A stretch of DNA of 64,000 nucleotides from Desulfatiglans anilini DSM 4660 (GTDB lineage Bacteria; Desulfobacterota; DSM-4660; Desulfatiglandales; Desulfatiglandaceae), in contig NZ_AULM01000005.1 of the NCBI RefSeq assembly GCF_000422285.1, positions 166,963 to 230,962 on the forward strand, in the 5' to 3' direction. Every line of letters starts with the position of its first letter. Positions within the stretch are counted from its first letter, which is position 1. Below, piece after piece: positions 1-8,774 of this stretch. The notes below the pieces were generated by a model. That model was given only the letters and a program-made list of their open reading frames with translations. It was not told the origin of the DNA and searched no databases. A program made the position numbers and the translations under genes.

Positions 1-713
1 CGCTCGCAATCGAACGGGAAATCGGCTGTGTCGAGCGCAAGCAGCGGCTCCGCCGCTCCTTTTTCGATCCGCGCCAGAAGCTCGGGGAAAGAGCCAAGGG
101 CGCGGGGACCCATGACCAGATTCAAGCCCGGGAAGCGCTTCAGGAGCGCAGCCCCCTTTTGCTGAGCGAAGCATCCCATCATCCCGAGGATCATCTCGGG
201 GCGCCGGCACTTCAGGGAGGCCATCCGGCCCAACATACTGACGGCCTTGTGCTCCGGCTTCTCACGCACGGAACAGGTATTGATCAGGACCAGTCGAGCG
301 TCCCGCGGGTCGGCAACAGGCTCCCACCCCGCTCTGATCAGCATGCGGGCGGCCGTATCGGAATCGTAGACGTTCATCTGGCAGCCCATGGTAATGATGT
401 GGAAGCCGCCCTTTCCGCTGGCGGCAGCACTGGATCGGGCGATGAGCTCCCCTGGCCGACCCTCCCCCATTGCAGTGGATGTTTTCAGTGCATCCAGTTC
501 TTCGATCAAAAGCCCTTCTTTCATGGTGAGTGATGTGAGCAGGCCAGCGAACTCGCTCTCGCAGCCGGGGGCGACGCTGACCGAGATCAGCGCCTCCCGG
601 GGGTCGAGGGTCGTCACAGCTGCCATTCCGTCGTAGGATTCGAGCGTGTAGCGGATATAGCTGATTTCACGGCGTTCGACCCGGAAAATGCGTCTAGTTG
701 TCTCTTTTTCCAT
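1..713 (-). CDS. miaB: tRNA 2-methylthioadenosine synthase MiaB, C-terminus cut by window edge, DUF4911-like N-terminal extension
   Basis: Radical-SAM methylthiotransferase that adds the 2-methylthio group to i6A37 of tRNAs. The UPF0004 (MTTase) domain begins at residue 109 with MGCQMNVYDSD. The three cluster-binding Cys lie in GCQMN, NTCSVRE and MGCFAQQ. The radical-SAM CxxxCxxC and TRAM domains lie beyond base 1. Unusually, the frame is open for another 108 codons upstream. Residues 1-70 (RRIFRVERREISYIRYTL onwards) resemble DUF4911, which I recall as a small separate ORF next to miaB in other deltaproteobacteria. The ATG at 713 overlaps the nadK stop by 20 bp with no clear ribosome site, so translational coupling is likely. 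An alternative start is the ATG at 524. MiaB is confident; the fusion is seen in the reading frame, but the DUF4911 label is from memory. Confidence 0.88.
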   Translation of the reverse strand, partial: MEKETTRRIFRVERREISYIRYTLESYDGMAAVTTLDPREALISVSVAPGCESEFAGLLTSLTMKEGLLIEELDALKTSTAMGEGRPGELIARSSAAASGKGGFHIITMGCQMNVYDSDTAARMLIRAGWEPVADPRDARLVLINTCSVREKPEHKAVSMLGRMASLKCRRPEMILGMMGCFAQQKGAALLKRFPGLNLVMGPRALGSFPELLARIEKGAAEPLLALDTADFPFDCE

Positions 714-1611
714 TGTAGGTGGCGCCGCCCCACATCAGCTTGCGGCGCAGGAGTTTGAAGTAGTTGTGATAGGGCGGCAACAGCAGCCGGATCCCCTGAC
801 CGGCTTCGGCAATGGAGACCCTGTCTCCGTACTGCAGTTCAAACCCGATCTGCCCGTCGAAGGTCAACAAGACCCGTTCCTCGCTTTCCTTCCCCATCGT
901 GATGTGGATCGTCGTATCCCGGCTAGGTACGATGATCGGGCGGTTGGTCAGCGTGAAGGGACAAATGGGCGCCAGGATGAAGCAGGCGAGCGTGGGATAG
1001 ACAATCGGCCCCCCCGCAGATAGATTGTAGGCGGTCGATCCGGTAGGCGTGGAGATGATGAGTCCGTCGGCGCGAAAGGTTGTCAGCGGAGCGTCGTTGA
1101 TCCGGACATCGAGATCGATGATCCGCGCCAGCGCCCCCTTGTTGATGACGACATCGTTCAGGACCTGGAAACGGCAAACCTCCCCGCCCCCGCGATGCAC
1201 GCGTGTTTCAAGCATGGAGCGCCTTTCCACCTCCAGGCGGCCGGCGACCATCAGGTCGATGACGGTGTAAAGGTCGCGGAGCGGGGTCGCGGTGAGGAAG
1301 CCCAGTCCACCGAGATTGATTCCAAGGAGGGGAACGCCGTAGCGTCCCACCCGCCTGGCTGCACCCAGCAGCGTCCCATCGCCGCCAAGGACCACCACCC
1401 AGTCGACCGTTTTGGGTATCGAGGTCGTTTCCTCCTCCGGGTGGTAGCGGGAGCCCACCGCAACCATCTCTTCGGTGTAGACCTGGATGCGGCGGTTCCG
1501 GAACCATTCTTCGAGCTCCCTCGCCGCCTGCCGCGCCGGTTCATGGTGGTGTTTAAAAATAATGCCAACCGAGGATCCCGGTTTCGTCAGGGTCTGCAGA
1601 TTATCGTTCAT
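694..1611 (-). CDS. nadK: NAD kinase
   Basis: ATP-dependent phosphorylation of NAD to NADP in the cytosol. The 305-residue protein carries the GGDG nucleotide motif (residues 76-79), a LNDVVI segment and the glycine-rich TPTGSTAYNLSAGGP signature that binds NAD. Length is normal for the family. The start at 1611 (MNDNLQ) is preferred because a longer frame would run deep into the deaminase gene; it overlaps the end of the upstream adenine deaminase by 11 bp. Its stop lies inside the miaB start region, so ade-nadK-miaB read as one transcript. Confidence 0.95.
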   Translation of the reverse strand: MNDNLQTLTKPGSSVGIIFKHHHEPARQAARELEEWFRNRRIQVYTEEMVAVGSRYHPEEETTSIPKTVDWVVVLGGDGTLLGAARRVGRYGVPLLGINLGGLGFLTATPLRDLYTVIDLMVAGRLEVERRSMLETRVHRGGGEVCRFQVLNDVVINKGALARIIDLDVRINDAPLTTFRADGLIISTPTGSTAYNLSAGGPIVYPTLACFILAPICPFTLTNRPIIVPSRDTTIHITMGKESEERVLLTFDGQIGFELQYGDRVSIAEAGQGIRLLLPPYHNYFKLLRRKLMWGGATYNGKRDN

Positions 1612-3391
1612 CGGCTCCGCTCGCAGGGGTGTCGGCGGCCTTTTCCTGCTCCTGCGCCGGGAAAATCGGCACAATGGCGAAGCGGTTCACGTCGACGAGC
1701 CCCCGATCCGTCAGCTTGAGTTCCGGAATGACGGGCAGCGCAAGAAAAGACAGCGCCATGAAGGGTTCCGAGACCGCTGCGCCCAGCTCGGATGCAGCCT
1801 CTTTGACCGCCCTGATCTTTTGTACGAGTCCTTCAAATGGTGCACGGGTCATCAGCCCCGCTACCTCCAGCGGCAGCTCTGCGAGGACGCGGTCTCCGAC
1901 GGCCGCCGCCAGGCCGCCGCCGATCTCCCGCAGGCGCGTGACCGCACAGTGGATCGAGGCATCGTCAACGCCGACAGCGATCACGTTGTGGGAATCGTGA
2001 GCCACGGAGGATGCCAACGCACCCTGCTTGAGGCCGAAGCCACGGACCAGTCCGAGCCCGATCCTTCCGCTCTCCCTGTGCCGCTCGAATACGCAGAGCT
2101 TCAGGGTATCATTGGCGACGTCGGTCTGCACCCTGCCTTGCGCGGCCGGAACAGGGCTGAGAAGGGCCCGGGTGATCAGTTCCCCTGGAACCAACTCGAT
2201 CACGCGGGCGTCGCCGCCGGCATGTGCGATGGCCAGCCGATCGGGTGTGAAAGGCGCCATCCGGAGAGGACTCGGCCGCTCCGGCCTCCCGGGTGGACCG
2301 GACGCGGGCCAGTGCGCCGTCAGGCGCCCCCCCTCCGCCACGAGGCTTCCGTCCTTGAACACCGCCTTGATCTCGAACCGCTCGAGGTCGTCTGCGACGA
2401 CGATATCCGCCCGATACCCCGGCGCGAGCGCCCCCCTGCTGCGCAAACCGAAATATTGGGCGGGGTTGATGGTCACGAGGCGGACGGCCGTGACTGGATC
2501 AAGGCCCAGACCCACAGCCTTCCTCAGCAGGTAATCGAGATGCCCGCGCTCCGCAAGTTCCTCGGCGTGCAGATCATCGTGCACGAGACAGAACCGGTTC
2601 CAGTTCGTCTGGTTGACGAGCGGCAGCAGCGCCCCCAGATTCCGGGCGCTCGTCCCTTCCCGGATCATCAGCATCATGCCTGCTTCCACTTTCTCGCGGC
2701 CCTCGGCGAGCGCGAAGCTCTCATGGTCCGAGCCGATCCCGGCCGTGAGGTAGGCCTGCAGATCCCTTCCGGTCAAGCCGGGGCTGTGCCCGTCAACGAC
2801 GCGATTGCGGAAGAGATCGATCTTCTGGAGGACCTCTTCGTCTCCGGCGAGGACCCCGGGGAAGTTCATCATCTCCGCGAGGCCGAGGACCCTGGGTTCA
2901 TACAGAAGGGGGGCGAGATCCCCTGGGTGGAGCGCCGCCCCGGATGTTTCCATGTGCGTCGCAGGCACGCATGAAGGCGCCATGAAGAAGAAATCGAAAG
3001 GAATGCCACAGCTGCTGTCTTCCAGCATCAGGCGGATGCCATCCATGCCGAGCACGTTCGCGATCTCGTGCGGATCGGAGACGAGAGCCGTAGTGCCGTT
3101 CGGGATGAGGGCCGCTGCGAGCGAGCGGGGCATCATCATGCTGCTCTCCACATGCAGGTGCCCTTCGATGAACCCCGGAAGGAGAAAATCCCCGGAGACA
3201 TCGCGCTCCTCCACCCCCCGCAGACCTTCCCCCAGCCCGACGATTACACCGTCTTTGACCGCAAGATCACGGACATCGACCCCGCCCGAAAAGACGTTGA
3301 CGACCGAGCCGCCTCGAAGGACGAGATCCGCAGGGATATCCCCCCGCGCCGCGGCGATCCGTCGTCTTTGCAGCTCGATCCGCTCGTTCAT
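1601..3391 (-). CDS. ade: Adenine deaminase
   Basis: Amidohydrolase-superfamily enzyme converting adenine to hypoxanthine plus ammonia. The 596-residue protein has the metal motif GHLHVESS near residues 77-84, SDPHEIANVLG, the GHSPGL and GSDHES segments, a C-terminal VAHDSHN motif, and the usual adenine deaminase length. The start at 3391 (MNERIE) gives a 4-bp ATGA overlap with the upstream P-loop kinase. It belongs functionally with the purine phosphorylase and MtaD-like deaminase near 11-13 kb, suggesting purine salvage, but is not in their operon. Confidence 0.95.
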   Translation of the reverse strand: MNERIELQRRRIAAARGDIPADLVLRGGSVVNVFSGGVDVRDLAVKDGVIVGLGEGLRGVEERDVSGDFLLPGFIEGHLHVESSMMMPRSLAAALIPNGTTALVSDPHEIANVLGMDGIRLMLEDSSCGIPFDFFFMAPSCVPATHMETSGAALHPGDLAPLLYEPRVLGLAEMMNFPGVLAGDEEVLQKIDLFRNRVVDGHSPGLTGRDLQAYLTAGIGSDHESFALAEGREKVEAGMMLMIREGTSARNLGALLPLVNQTNWNRFCLVHDDLHAEELAERGHLDYLLRKAVGLGLDPVTAVRLVTINPAQYFGLRSRGALAPGYRADIVVADDLERFEIKAVFKDGSLVAEGGRLTAHWPASGPPGRPERPSPLRMAPFTPDRLAIAHAGGDARVIELVPGELITRALLSPVPAAQGRVQTDVANDTLKLCVFERHRESGRIGLGLVRGFGLKQGALASSVAHDSHNVIAVGVDDASIHCAVTRLREIGGGLAAAVGDRVLAELPLEVAGLMTRAPFEGLVQKIRAVKEAASELGAAVSEPFMALSFLALPVIPELKLTDRGLVDVNRFAIVPIFPAQEQEKAADTPASGADER

Positions 3392-3993
3392 GGCCTCCTT
3401 TGACGGTCTATCACCAGCCATTCCTCGGTGAGATCGGATGTCGTGTCCACCAGCAGGTGCATGAACGGGGTCGATGGATGGATCCCCAGCAGGTCGTCGA
3501 GGTCGACCGGCTCGAATTTCTTCACATTGTTGTCGTAGGCCTGCTCGGTCAACGCGTTGGATTCGTAGTTTTCCTTGGTCCGTTTGGAGATCCGCCTCAA
3601 CGACACCTCGCGCGGGCACTGGGTCTGTTGGATGACCAGCCCCATGCCGGCCGCGGCGGCCACTTCAGCAGCCCGCCTTCTGAGCGACTGGGTGACGAAG
3701 GTTGCGTCCAGAATGATCCCCTGTCCCTGCGAAGCCAGTTCGTGAGCGCGCCGGAACATCTCGTCATAGACAAGGGTCCGCTTCTGAAAGTTCGCTGCGA
3801 CCTTCTCGTCAAAGATGTCTTCGTTCTTCAAGACCTCCAGGCGGATAAGATCGGAGCGCAAGATCGTATAGCCCAGCAGGTCTGCGATGACCTCGGTCGT
3901 CTCGGTCTTGTAGCTTGCAGGAAGCCCGCAGGCGATCAGGACGCTGCGCGCCTCCAGATTATTCTGCATGAAAGGGACAAAGGGTTCACGCAT
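3388..3993 (-). CDS. P-loop AAA_33-type kinase, stand-alone
   Basis: A 201-residue cytosolic ATP-binding protein of the zeta-toxin/AAA_33 kinase type. Walker A is GLPASYKT (23-30), followed by LLGYTILRSDLIR, and a DATF motif acts as Walker B. Substrate is unknown. It has its own GAGGTG ribosome site upstream of the ATG. In many bacteria this domain is the C-terminal half of one protein whose N-terminal half is an APH-like phosphotransferase. Here that half is the next gene upstream (4340-5335) and the two are separated by two copies of a dispersed repeat. It could equally be a natively separate family member. Confidence 0.75.
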   Translation of the reverse strand: MREPFVPFMQNNLEARSVLIACGLPASYKTETTEVIADLLGYTILRSDLIRLEVLKNEDIFDEKVAANFQKRTLVYDEMFRRAHELASQGQGIILDATFVTQSLRRRAAEVAAAAGMGLVIQQTQCPREVSLRRISKRTKENYESNALTEQAYDNNVKKFEPVDLDDLLGIHPSTPFMHLLVDTTSDLTEEWLVIDRQRRP

Positions 3994-4074
3994 ATTCGAT
4001 TCACCTCAAAAATGAATGGACGCTTGCAACCACCGGCCTGGCACCCCGGGACCTGGTGAAGCAGGCAATCCCGG

Positions 4075-4192
4075 TTCTTCCAATACCGAGGAAATCAAGC
4101 GTTTGCGCGGAGGCGACCTGCGGGTCGCCGCACAAGCAAACGTGCAGATTGACGCCGAGATTGGCAAAAAAGACCACTTCCGGCCGAAAGCT
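4075..4192 (+). repeat. Dispersed palindromic repeat, copy 1
   Basis: Intergenic repeat with a strong hairpin core, GGCGACC-tgcg-GGTCGCC at 4112-4129, nested in outer arms resembling GTTTG...CAAAC. It is followed by a conserved tail (TGACGCCGAGATTGGCAAAA) and a CTTCCGG end. By eye it differs from copy 2 at only two positions over about 95 bp, so the two are a recent tandem duplication or paired insertion. Confidence 0.85.
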
Positions 4193-4205
4193 TAAAAATG
4201 GCGTC

Positions 4206-4341
4206 TATCCGGAAATGAGGATTTTTTGCCAATATCAAGGAAATCAAGCGTTTGTGCGGAGGCGACCTGCGGGTCGCCGCACAAGCAAACGTGCAGATTG
4301 ACGCCGAGATTGGCAAAAAAGACCATTTCCGGCTGGAAGCT
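4206..4341 (+). repeat. Dispersed palindromic repeat, copy 2
   Basis: Same orientation as copy 1, with an additional leading segment (TCCGGAAATGAGG...TTTTTTGCCAAT) also seen in copy 4. Its last bases coincide with the TAG stop of the phosphotransferase gene (4340-4342), so the repeat boundary helps form that gene's stop codon. Confidence 0.85.
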
Positions 4342-5335
4342 AGAGGTAGCTGCCAGCCAGTTCGAAATAAGCGCGCGCGCTCCGGACGGCCTTCTCCTTT
4401 TCGAAGGCTTCGATTCCAGGATCGTCCAACTGGAAGCTGATGACCTTTCCTCTCACAAAGGCGCGGTAAACCTTGTAAAAGGTGAGCAGTTCCTCGCCTT
4501 TCCCTTCCTGCGCGAATCTCCGGTACGCATCCCAGAAGAGGACCGAGAAGGCCGCGCCTCCGTGATAGTCGAGATCCATCATCAGGAAGGCGACGTCGGC
4601 GAGTGTATCGCCGTAGCGAAAACGATCGTTGAACTCGATGCAGTCGAAGATGGGAATCCCGTCGCTCAGGCAGATGTGCTCCATGTGGAGATCCCCATGG
4701 CAGTCGCGGATCCTGCCGGCCGCAATCCGTTCTTCGAAGAGCGCCGCATGGTCGCGGTAAAAAGCGACGGTCCATTGCCGCAGCGCCTCGAAAAGGGGCT
4801 GGTCGATGCTGGTCCCGCAGTATTTTTCGACCTGGGCGAAATTCTCATCGGTGTTGACGCGGAAGGCCTCTGCCCGTCCGAAGGCGTCGATTTCGGGAGA
4901 GCGTTGGGCGGTCCGGTGGAAATCGGCCAGCACCCGTGCGACACGCTCGACATCCTCCCCTTTCAACTCCCCGCGCGCGAAGACCGCCTTCATCAGGCGC
5001 TCCTCCGGGATGCGGCGCATCCTCACCGCATAGTCCACCACCTCTCCGTGCCCGGCGCCTACGCAGTGTCTGAATCCGTCGAAGACGACCGGGAGCACCC
5101 CTTCATAGATCTCGGGGGCCAGGCGACGGTTGAGGAGGACTTCCTGACGGCATGCATGGGCCCGCTTTTCTAAGCTTGTAAAGTCTAGAAACCCGAAGTT
5201 GACGGGTTTCTTCACCTTGTAAACAAAGGCATCCGCGATAAAAACGAGCGAAATGTGAGTCTGGACGAGGCTTACACTGCGGGTCTCATCCGGAAAGGCA
5301 GCGGGCTCCAGAAGATCCTCCATCATGGCGCTCAT
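4340..5335 (-). CDS. APH/choline-kinase-like phosphotransferase
   Basis: A 331-residue aminoglycoside-phosphotransferase-fold protein. It has a nucleotide-binding lysine segment (AFVYKVKKP, about 36-44), the catalytic loop DCHGDLHMEHI (211-221), and a metal-binding Asp in FDCIEF (about 230). The substrate is not known and antibiotic resistance should not be assumed. Related proteins often continue after a segment like ARAYFELAGSYL into an AAA_33 kinase; here the frame stops exactly there, at a repeat boundary, and the kinase follows as a separate gene. The start at 5335 overlaps the PHP gene stop by 4 bp. Confidence 0.8.
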   Translation of the reverse strand: MSAMMEDLLEPAAFPDETRSVSLVQTHISLVFIADAFVYKVKKPVNFGFLDFTSLEKRAHACRQEVLLNRRLAPEIYEGVLPVVFDGFRHCVGAGHGEVVDYAVRMRRIPEERLMKAVFARGELKGEDVERVARVLADFHRTAQRSPEIDAFGRAEAFRVNTDENFAQVEKYCGTSIDQPLFEALRQWTVAFYRDHAALFEERIAAGRIRDCHGDLHMEHICLSDGIPIFDCIEFNDRFRYGDTLADVAFLMMDLDYHGGAAFSVLFWDAYRRFAQEGKGEELLTFYKVYRAFVRGKVISFQLDDPGIEAFEKEKAVRSARAYFELAGSYL

Positions 5336-6225
5336 GCCACCCCCCTTTCGAGGTGCACCCCAAACTGGTCGGCAACGTAGAGCGGCACCGGGATGTTCCC
5401 CATCACCACCGGGTCCTGGTGGCAATCCGAGCCGCCGGTCACCATCAATCCCTCACGCCTGGCAAATGCGAGATAGGCGGCGGTGGTCATGGGATCATGC
5501 CGGGAGTGCCAGCACTCCACCCCGTCCAGGAAGGGCAAAAGCCTGCGGCGGATGATTTCATGTTGCTCCCTCACGTCCTTCGTCAAGGCTGAGAGCGAGG
5601 TCCCGTTGGGGTCATTCGGGTGCGCCAGGACAAGCCGGCCGCCCGCTCCATGCACGAGTTCAGCCGCCTCTTCTAGTAAAAGCGGCAGTTTGGGCACATC
5701 GCACCGCACTAGATAGCGGTCGAAGGCCTCCTGCCGATTCCGTACAATCCCCTTCCTGACCATGTAATTGGCGATATGAGGTCTGCCGAAGCTGCCGTCG
5801 ACGGTTTCCTCGATGGCTTCCATGTCCGCCGGGGTGAAGGGTGGCCTGCCCTCCCTGGTGAATTCCGTATTGATCCGTTCGAGGATCTTCTCTGCACGGC
5901 TGCGGCGAAAGGCCTTCAGTTGGAGCGTCTTGTCGAAAAGCCGCTGATCGGCGGCGTCATAACCGTATCCGAGAACATCCAGCGAAACCGTCTTCCCGCC
6001 GCGGTAGTCCGGGTCCGAGAAGCTGATGTTCAGTTCCACCCCTGTCAGGTAAACCATGCCCATCTGTCCTGCGGCCGCTTCGATGCTTTCCTGGCACTCG
6101 ACCGAGTCGTGGTCCGTGATGGAGATCATCGTAATTTTACGGCGCCGGGCCTCGCGCAGGATCTCGCCCGCCTCCATTTTGCCGTCGGAACAGGTGCGCG
6201 AGTGGATGTGAAGATCAATTTTCAT
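5332..6225 (-). CDS. PHP-domain phosphoesterase
   Basis: A 297-residue PHP-fold metal-dependent phosphoesterase. Metal ligands are visible in DLHIHS (4-9), ITDHDS, GVELN, LAHPND, WHSRHD and a C-terminal GGSDCH. This pattern fits nucleotide or 3',5'-bisphosphate phosphatases of the YciV/RnaAM type, but the exact substrate cannot be read from sequence. Its start overlaps the iorB stop by 11 bp and its stop overlaps the phosphotransferase start by 4 bp, so it links the ior genes to the downstream cluster in one transcriptional direction. Confidence 0.85.
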   Translation of the reverse strand: MKIDLHIHSRTCSDGKMEAGEILREARRRKITMISITDHDSVECQESIEAAAGQMGMVYLTGVELNISFSDPDYRGGKTVSLDVLGYGYDAADQRLFDKTLQLKAFRRSRAEKILERINTEFTREGRPPFTPADMEAIEETVDGSFGRPHIANYMVRKGIVRNRQEAFDRYLVRCDVPKLPLLLEEAAELVHGAGGRLVLAHPNDPNGTSLSALTKDVREQHEIIRRRLLPFLDGVECWHSRHDPMTTAAYLAFARREGLMVTGGSDCHQDPVVMGNIPVPLYVADQFGVHLERGVA

Positions 6226-6820
6226 AGGAGAGGACCATCTCCCGGCCTGTCTGAAGCGCTTGGCGGTTGGGTTCGAGTTTGGATGCGGGGAAAAGCTCCC
6301 CGATGACCGCCTCGACGTCCCGCTGCACGATCGGCATGTCCTCCAGAGCGCAGAGGGCGCCCAACATCACCATATTGAGCATGATCGGACCGCCGAGTTC
6401 GATCGCCTGCTGTGTGCCTTCCAGCCAGTAAAGCCTTCGGGCGCACGCCTCGATCGTAGCATGCATCCAATCCGGATCCGGATAAGCGACATCCCCTGCG
6501 ATGACGTTCAGCGGATAGATCGGGCGCGAGTTGACAATGAAGGTGCAGCCGTCGTTTCCGAATTCCGACAGGATCCGGACGGTCTCGAGCGGTTCGAGAC
6601 CCACCACTACGTCCGCACGGTTGGGGGGAATGATCGGGCTCAAAAGCCGCTCGTCCGAGACCCGCACGTGGCTCATCACAGGCCCTCCACGCTGGGAAAG
6701 GCCGAAGGTCTCGCCAATAGTCACCTGCAGCCCCTTTTTGACCGCGGCCCGGCCGAGAATCTGCGAGGCCAGGACATTCCCCTGACCGCCCACCCCTGTA
6801 ATAATCAAATTCAACAGCAT
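6215..6820 (-). CDS. iorB: Indolepyruvate:ferredoxin oxidoreductase, beta subunit
   Basis: The 201-residue gamma-type subunit of 2-oxoacid:ferredoxin oxidoreductases. Its N-terminus is the classic LIITGVGGQGNVLASQILG, followed by GETFGLSQRGG and the PNRADVVVGLEPLE segment. With IorA it oxidises aryl-pyruvates to aryl-acetyl-CoA and reduces ferredoxin; it can also run in reverse under anaerobiosis. The start at 6820 has a GAGG ribosome site; a GTG at 6886 overlapping iorA is an alternative. It is immediately downstream of iorA. Confidence 0.92.
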   Translation of the reverse strand: MLLNLIITGVGGQGNVLASQILGRAAVKKGLQVTIGETFGLSQRGGPVMSHVRVSDERLLSPIIPPNRADVVVGLEPLETVRILSEFGNDGCTFIVNSRPIYPLNVIAGDVAYPDPDWMHATIEACARRLYWLEGTQQAIELGGPIMLNMVMLGALCALEDMPIVQRDVEAVIGELFPASKLEPNRQALQTGREMVLSYEN

Positions 6821-6872
6821 GATTTCCTCGGTTTTCCTGAGCGCAGCGAAATGCGCCATTCCCCGGATCGTC

Positions 6873-8774
6873 TCATTTCCGCTCACGAATGATGGCGCCC
6901 TGCGGGCAGATGTCGGCGCAGATGCCGCAGCCCACGCAGATCACCTCATCGATGGTCGACTTCTGCTCCTTCTCATCCCAGACGAGACCCGGGCAGCGGA
7001 AGACTCGTGTGCAATAGCGGTTGCAGCCGCAGGCCTCCCCCAGGCACGTCTCTTGATCGACACGCATACGGAAGGGGAACCCCCCTTCCCTTCCCTGAAC
7101 CAGGGCGCATTTCCGCCTCAGAATCAGGACGCGCGGTCCTTCTTGCTGCATCAACCCGTACAACGTCTGGGCTGTCTCTTCCATCCTGTAAGGGTCGGCG
7201 ACGGCAACCGTGATCCCGAGCGAACGGCACAGGGCCTCGACGTCAACCGGCTCGGTGGGGTTCCCCATGGCCGTCCTTCCAGTGCCGGGGTGGGGTTGAA
7301 AACCCGTCATGGCGGTGGCGCTGTTGTCCAGGATGAGCAGCAGGATGTCCGCCTGGTTGAATTTTGCGTTGACAAGCCCGGGCAGCCCCGCGTGAAAAAA
7401 GGTGGAGTCACCGCAGACTGTCACCACAGGCTGATCGAATCCGAGGCTGGTGAGTTTCCCGTATCCGCAGGCCAGACCGATCCCGGAGCCCATGGCGTGA
7501 ACGGATTTGACCTGATTGAAACCCGTAGGCCAGATCCCCATCGTGTAACAACCGATGTCCCCCGATACGAAACCGTTCCGGCCGTCCCAGACAAGGGCCT
7601 TTTTGACGGCGTAATAAGACCCTCGATGAGGACAGCCGGGGCAGAATCCGAATTCGCGCAGCGGAAGCGAATCGCCGATCAGCGCTGCCACCTTATGCCG
7701 GTAAGTCTCATCGAGCCAGTCGATCTCGAACAAGGAGCCCAGCACGTCCATGAGGTGCGCCGGGGTGAGTTCTCCGCATGCCGGAATGTGCCCCGAGGTC
7801 TTGCCGAAAAACTCCCGCACGCCGATCCGCGAGCCCAGATCCGCGGCAAGCGCCTTTACGGAGTCCTCCACGAACGGGTCGATGTCTTCGGCAAAAAGGA
7901 TGCGCTTCGAGCGTTCGAGCTGACGCGCGATGAACTCGGCCGGGAGCGGCCATGTCGTGCCCAGCTTGAGGACTGCAACTCTTTCCCCGAGGCCGAGGAG
8001 GTCCCTTGCCTCCGAGGCGTAGCTCCAGGCGCAGCCTGAAGAGATGACTAGGAGTTCGGGGTTTTCGGGGCCTTCATAGGCGTTGAAAGGGGAACTTTCG
8101 AAGAGTCGCGCCGCCTCCTCCAGCTTCCGGTGGCGCCCCGCGTGCTTGGCAACCACCGGGAAGGTGTGGAATGCCTGGCCGGGGTCGAACCAAGGGCGCG
8201 TGTCGAGAGAAGGAAGCGCCCCCACCTGCACACACGAACGTGTGTGGGAGAGCCTCGAGACGCTCCTGAGCATGACCACATTCGAAATCTTCTCCGAGAG
8301 TTCGAAGGCCCAGCGAGTCATCTCCAAGGCCTCCTGCGGCGTTGCGGGCTCGAGGAGGGGAATGTCGGTCATGCGGGCGAACAGGCGCGCATCCTCTTCG
8401 TTTGTGCTGGAAATGCCGGAAGGGTCGTCGCAGGAAATCAAAACGATGCCCGCTTTGGTGCCGGACAGCGTCAGGTTGGTCAGGAAGTCGGAGGCGACGT
8501 TCACGCCGTTCTGCTTCATGCTGACCATGGCACGGCATCCCGCGAACGAGGCGGCCGTAGCCGCTTCGAGGGCGACCTTCTCGTTGGTCGACCACTCGAC
8601 GTACATCGGCAGGTCCTTGCTGCACTCGGCCAAGGTTTCGAGTATCTCCGAAGAGGGGTTTCCGGGATAAGCCGCGCAGAAGACCGCGCCTCCCTCCAAC
8701 ACCCCGCGTGCAATGGCCTCGTTTCCCTGAAGGAGCGCCGTTTCGCCGGGTTGAAATGCTGTAATGCGGTTCAT
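6873..8774 (-). CDS. iorA: Indolepyruvate:ferredoxin oxidoreductase, alpha subunit
   Basis: A 633-residue thiamine-pyrophosphate enzyme subunit. The N-terminal pyruvate-ferredoxin-type domain (about 1-340) precedes the TPP-binding domain with GCPHRGS and GDSTFFHAG. A C-terminal ferredoxin module carries one irregular cysteine set (CLGEACGCNRYC) and a regular CVGCGICADICPQGAI cluster. The reaction is oxidative decarboxylation of indolepyruvate and related aryl-pyruvates during amino-acid catabolism. The ATG at 8774 overlaps the upstream frhB-like stop by 4 bp, tying the three genes together. Confidence 0.95.
   Translation of the reverse strand: MNRITAFQPGETALLQGNEAIARGVLEGGAVFCAAYPGNPSSEILETLAECSKDLPMYVEWSTNEKVALEAATAASFAGCRAMVSMKQNGVNVASDFLTNLTLSGTKAGIVLISCDDPSGISSTNEEDARLFARMTDIPLLEPATPQEALEMTRWAFELSEKISNVVMLRSVSRLSHTRSCVQVGALPSLDTRPWFDPGQAFHTFPVVAKHAGRHRKLEEAARLFESSPFNAYEGPENPELLVISSGCAWSYASEARDLLGLGERVAVLKLGTTWPLPAEFIARQLERSKRILFAEDIDPFVEDSVKALAADLGSRIGVREFFGKTSGHIPACGELTPAHLMDVLGSLFEIDWLDETYRHKVAALIGDSLPLREFGFCPGCPHRGSYYAVKKALVWDGRNGFVSGDIGCYTMGIWPTGFNQVKSVHAMGSGIGLACGYGKLTSLGFDQPVVTVCGDSTFFHAGLPGLVNAKFNQADILLLILDNSATAMTGFQPHPGTGRTAMGNPTEPVDVEALCRSLGITVAVADPYRMEETAQTLYGLMQQEGPRVLILRRKCALVQGREGGFPFRMRVDQETCLGEACGCNRYCTRVFRCPGLVWDEKEQKSTIDEVICVGCGICADICPQGAIIRERK

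Noticed and set aside
1487..2974. A 495-codon plus-strand frame over nadK and ade
   Set aside because: Antisense to clear nadK and adenine deaminase genes with catalytic motifs.
4075..4341. Two tandem repeats considered as a mini CRISPR
   Set aside because: Only two units, each about 120-135 bp with conserved sequence throughout and internal palindromes; further copies are dispersed, not arrayed with spacers.
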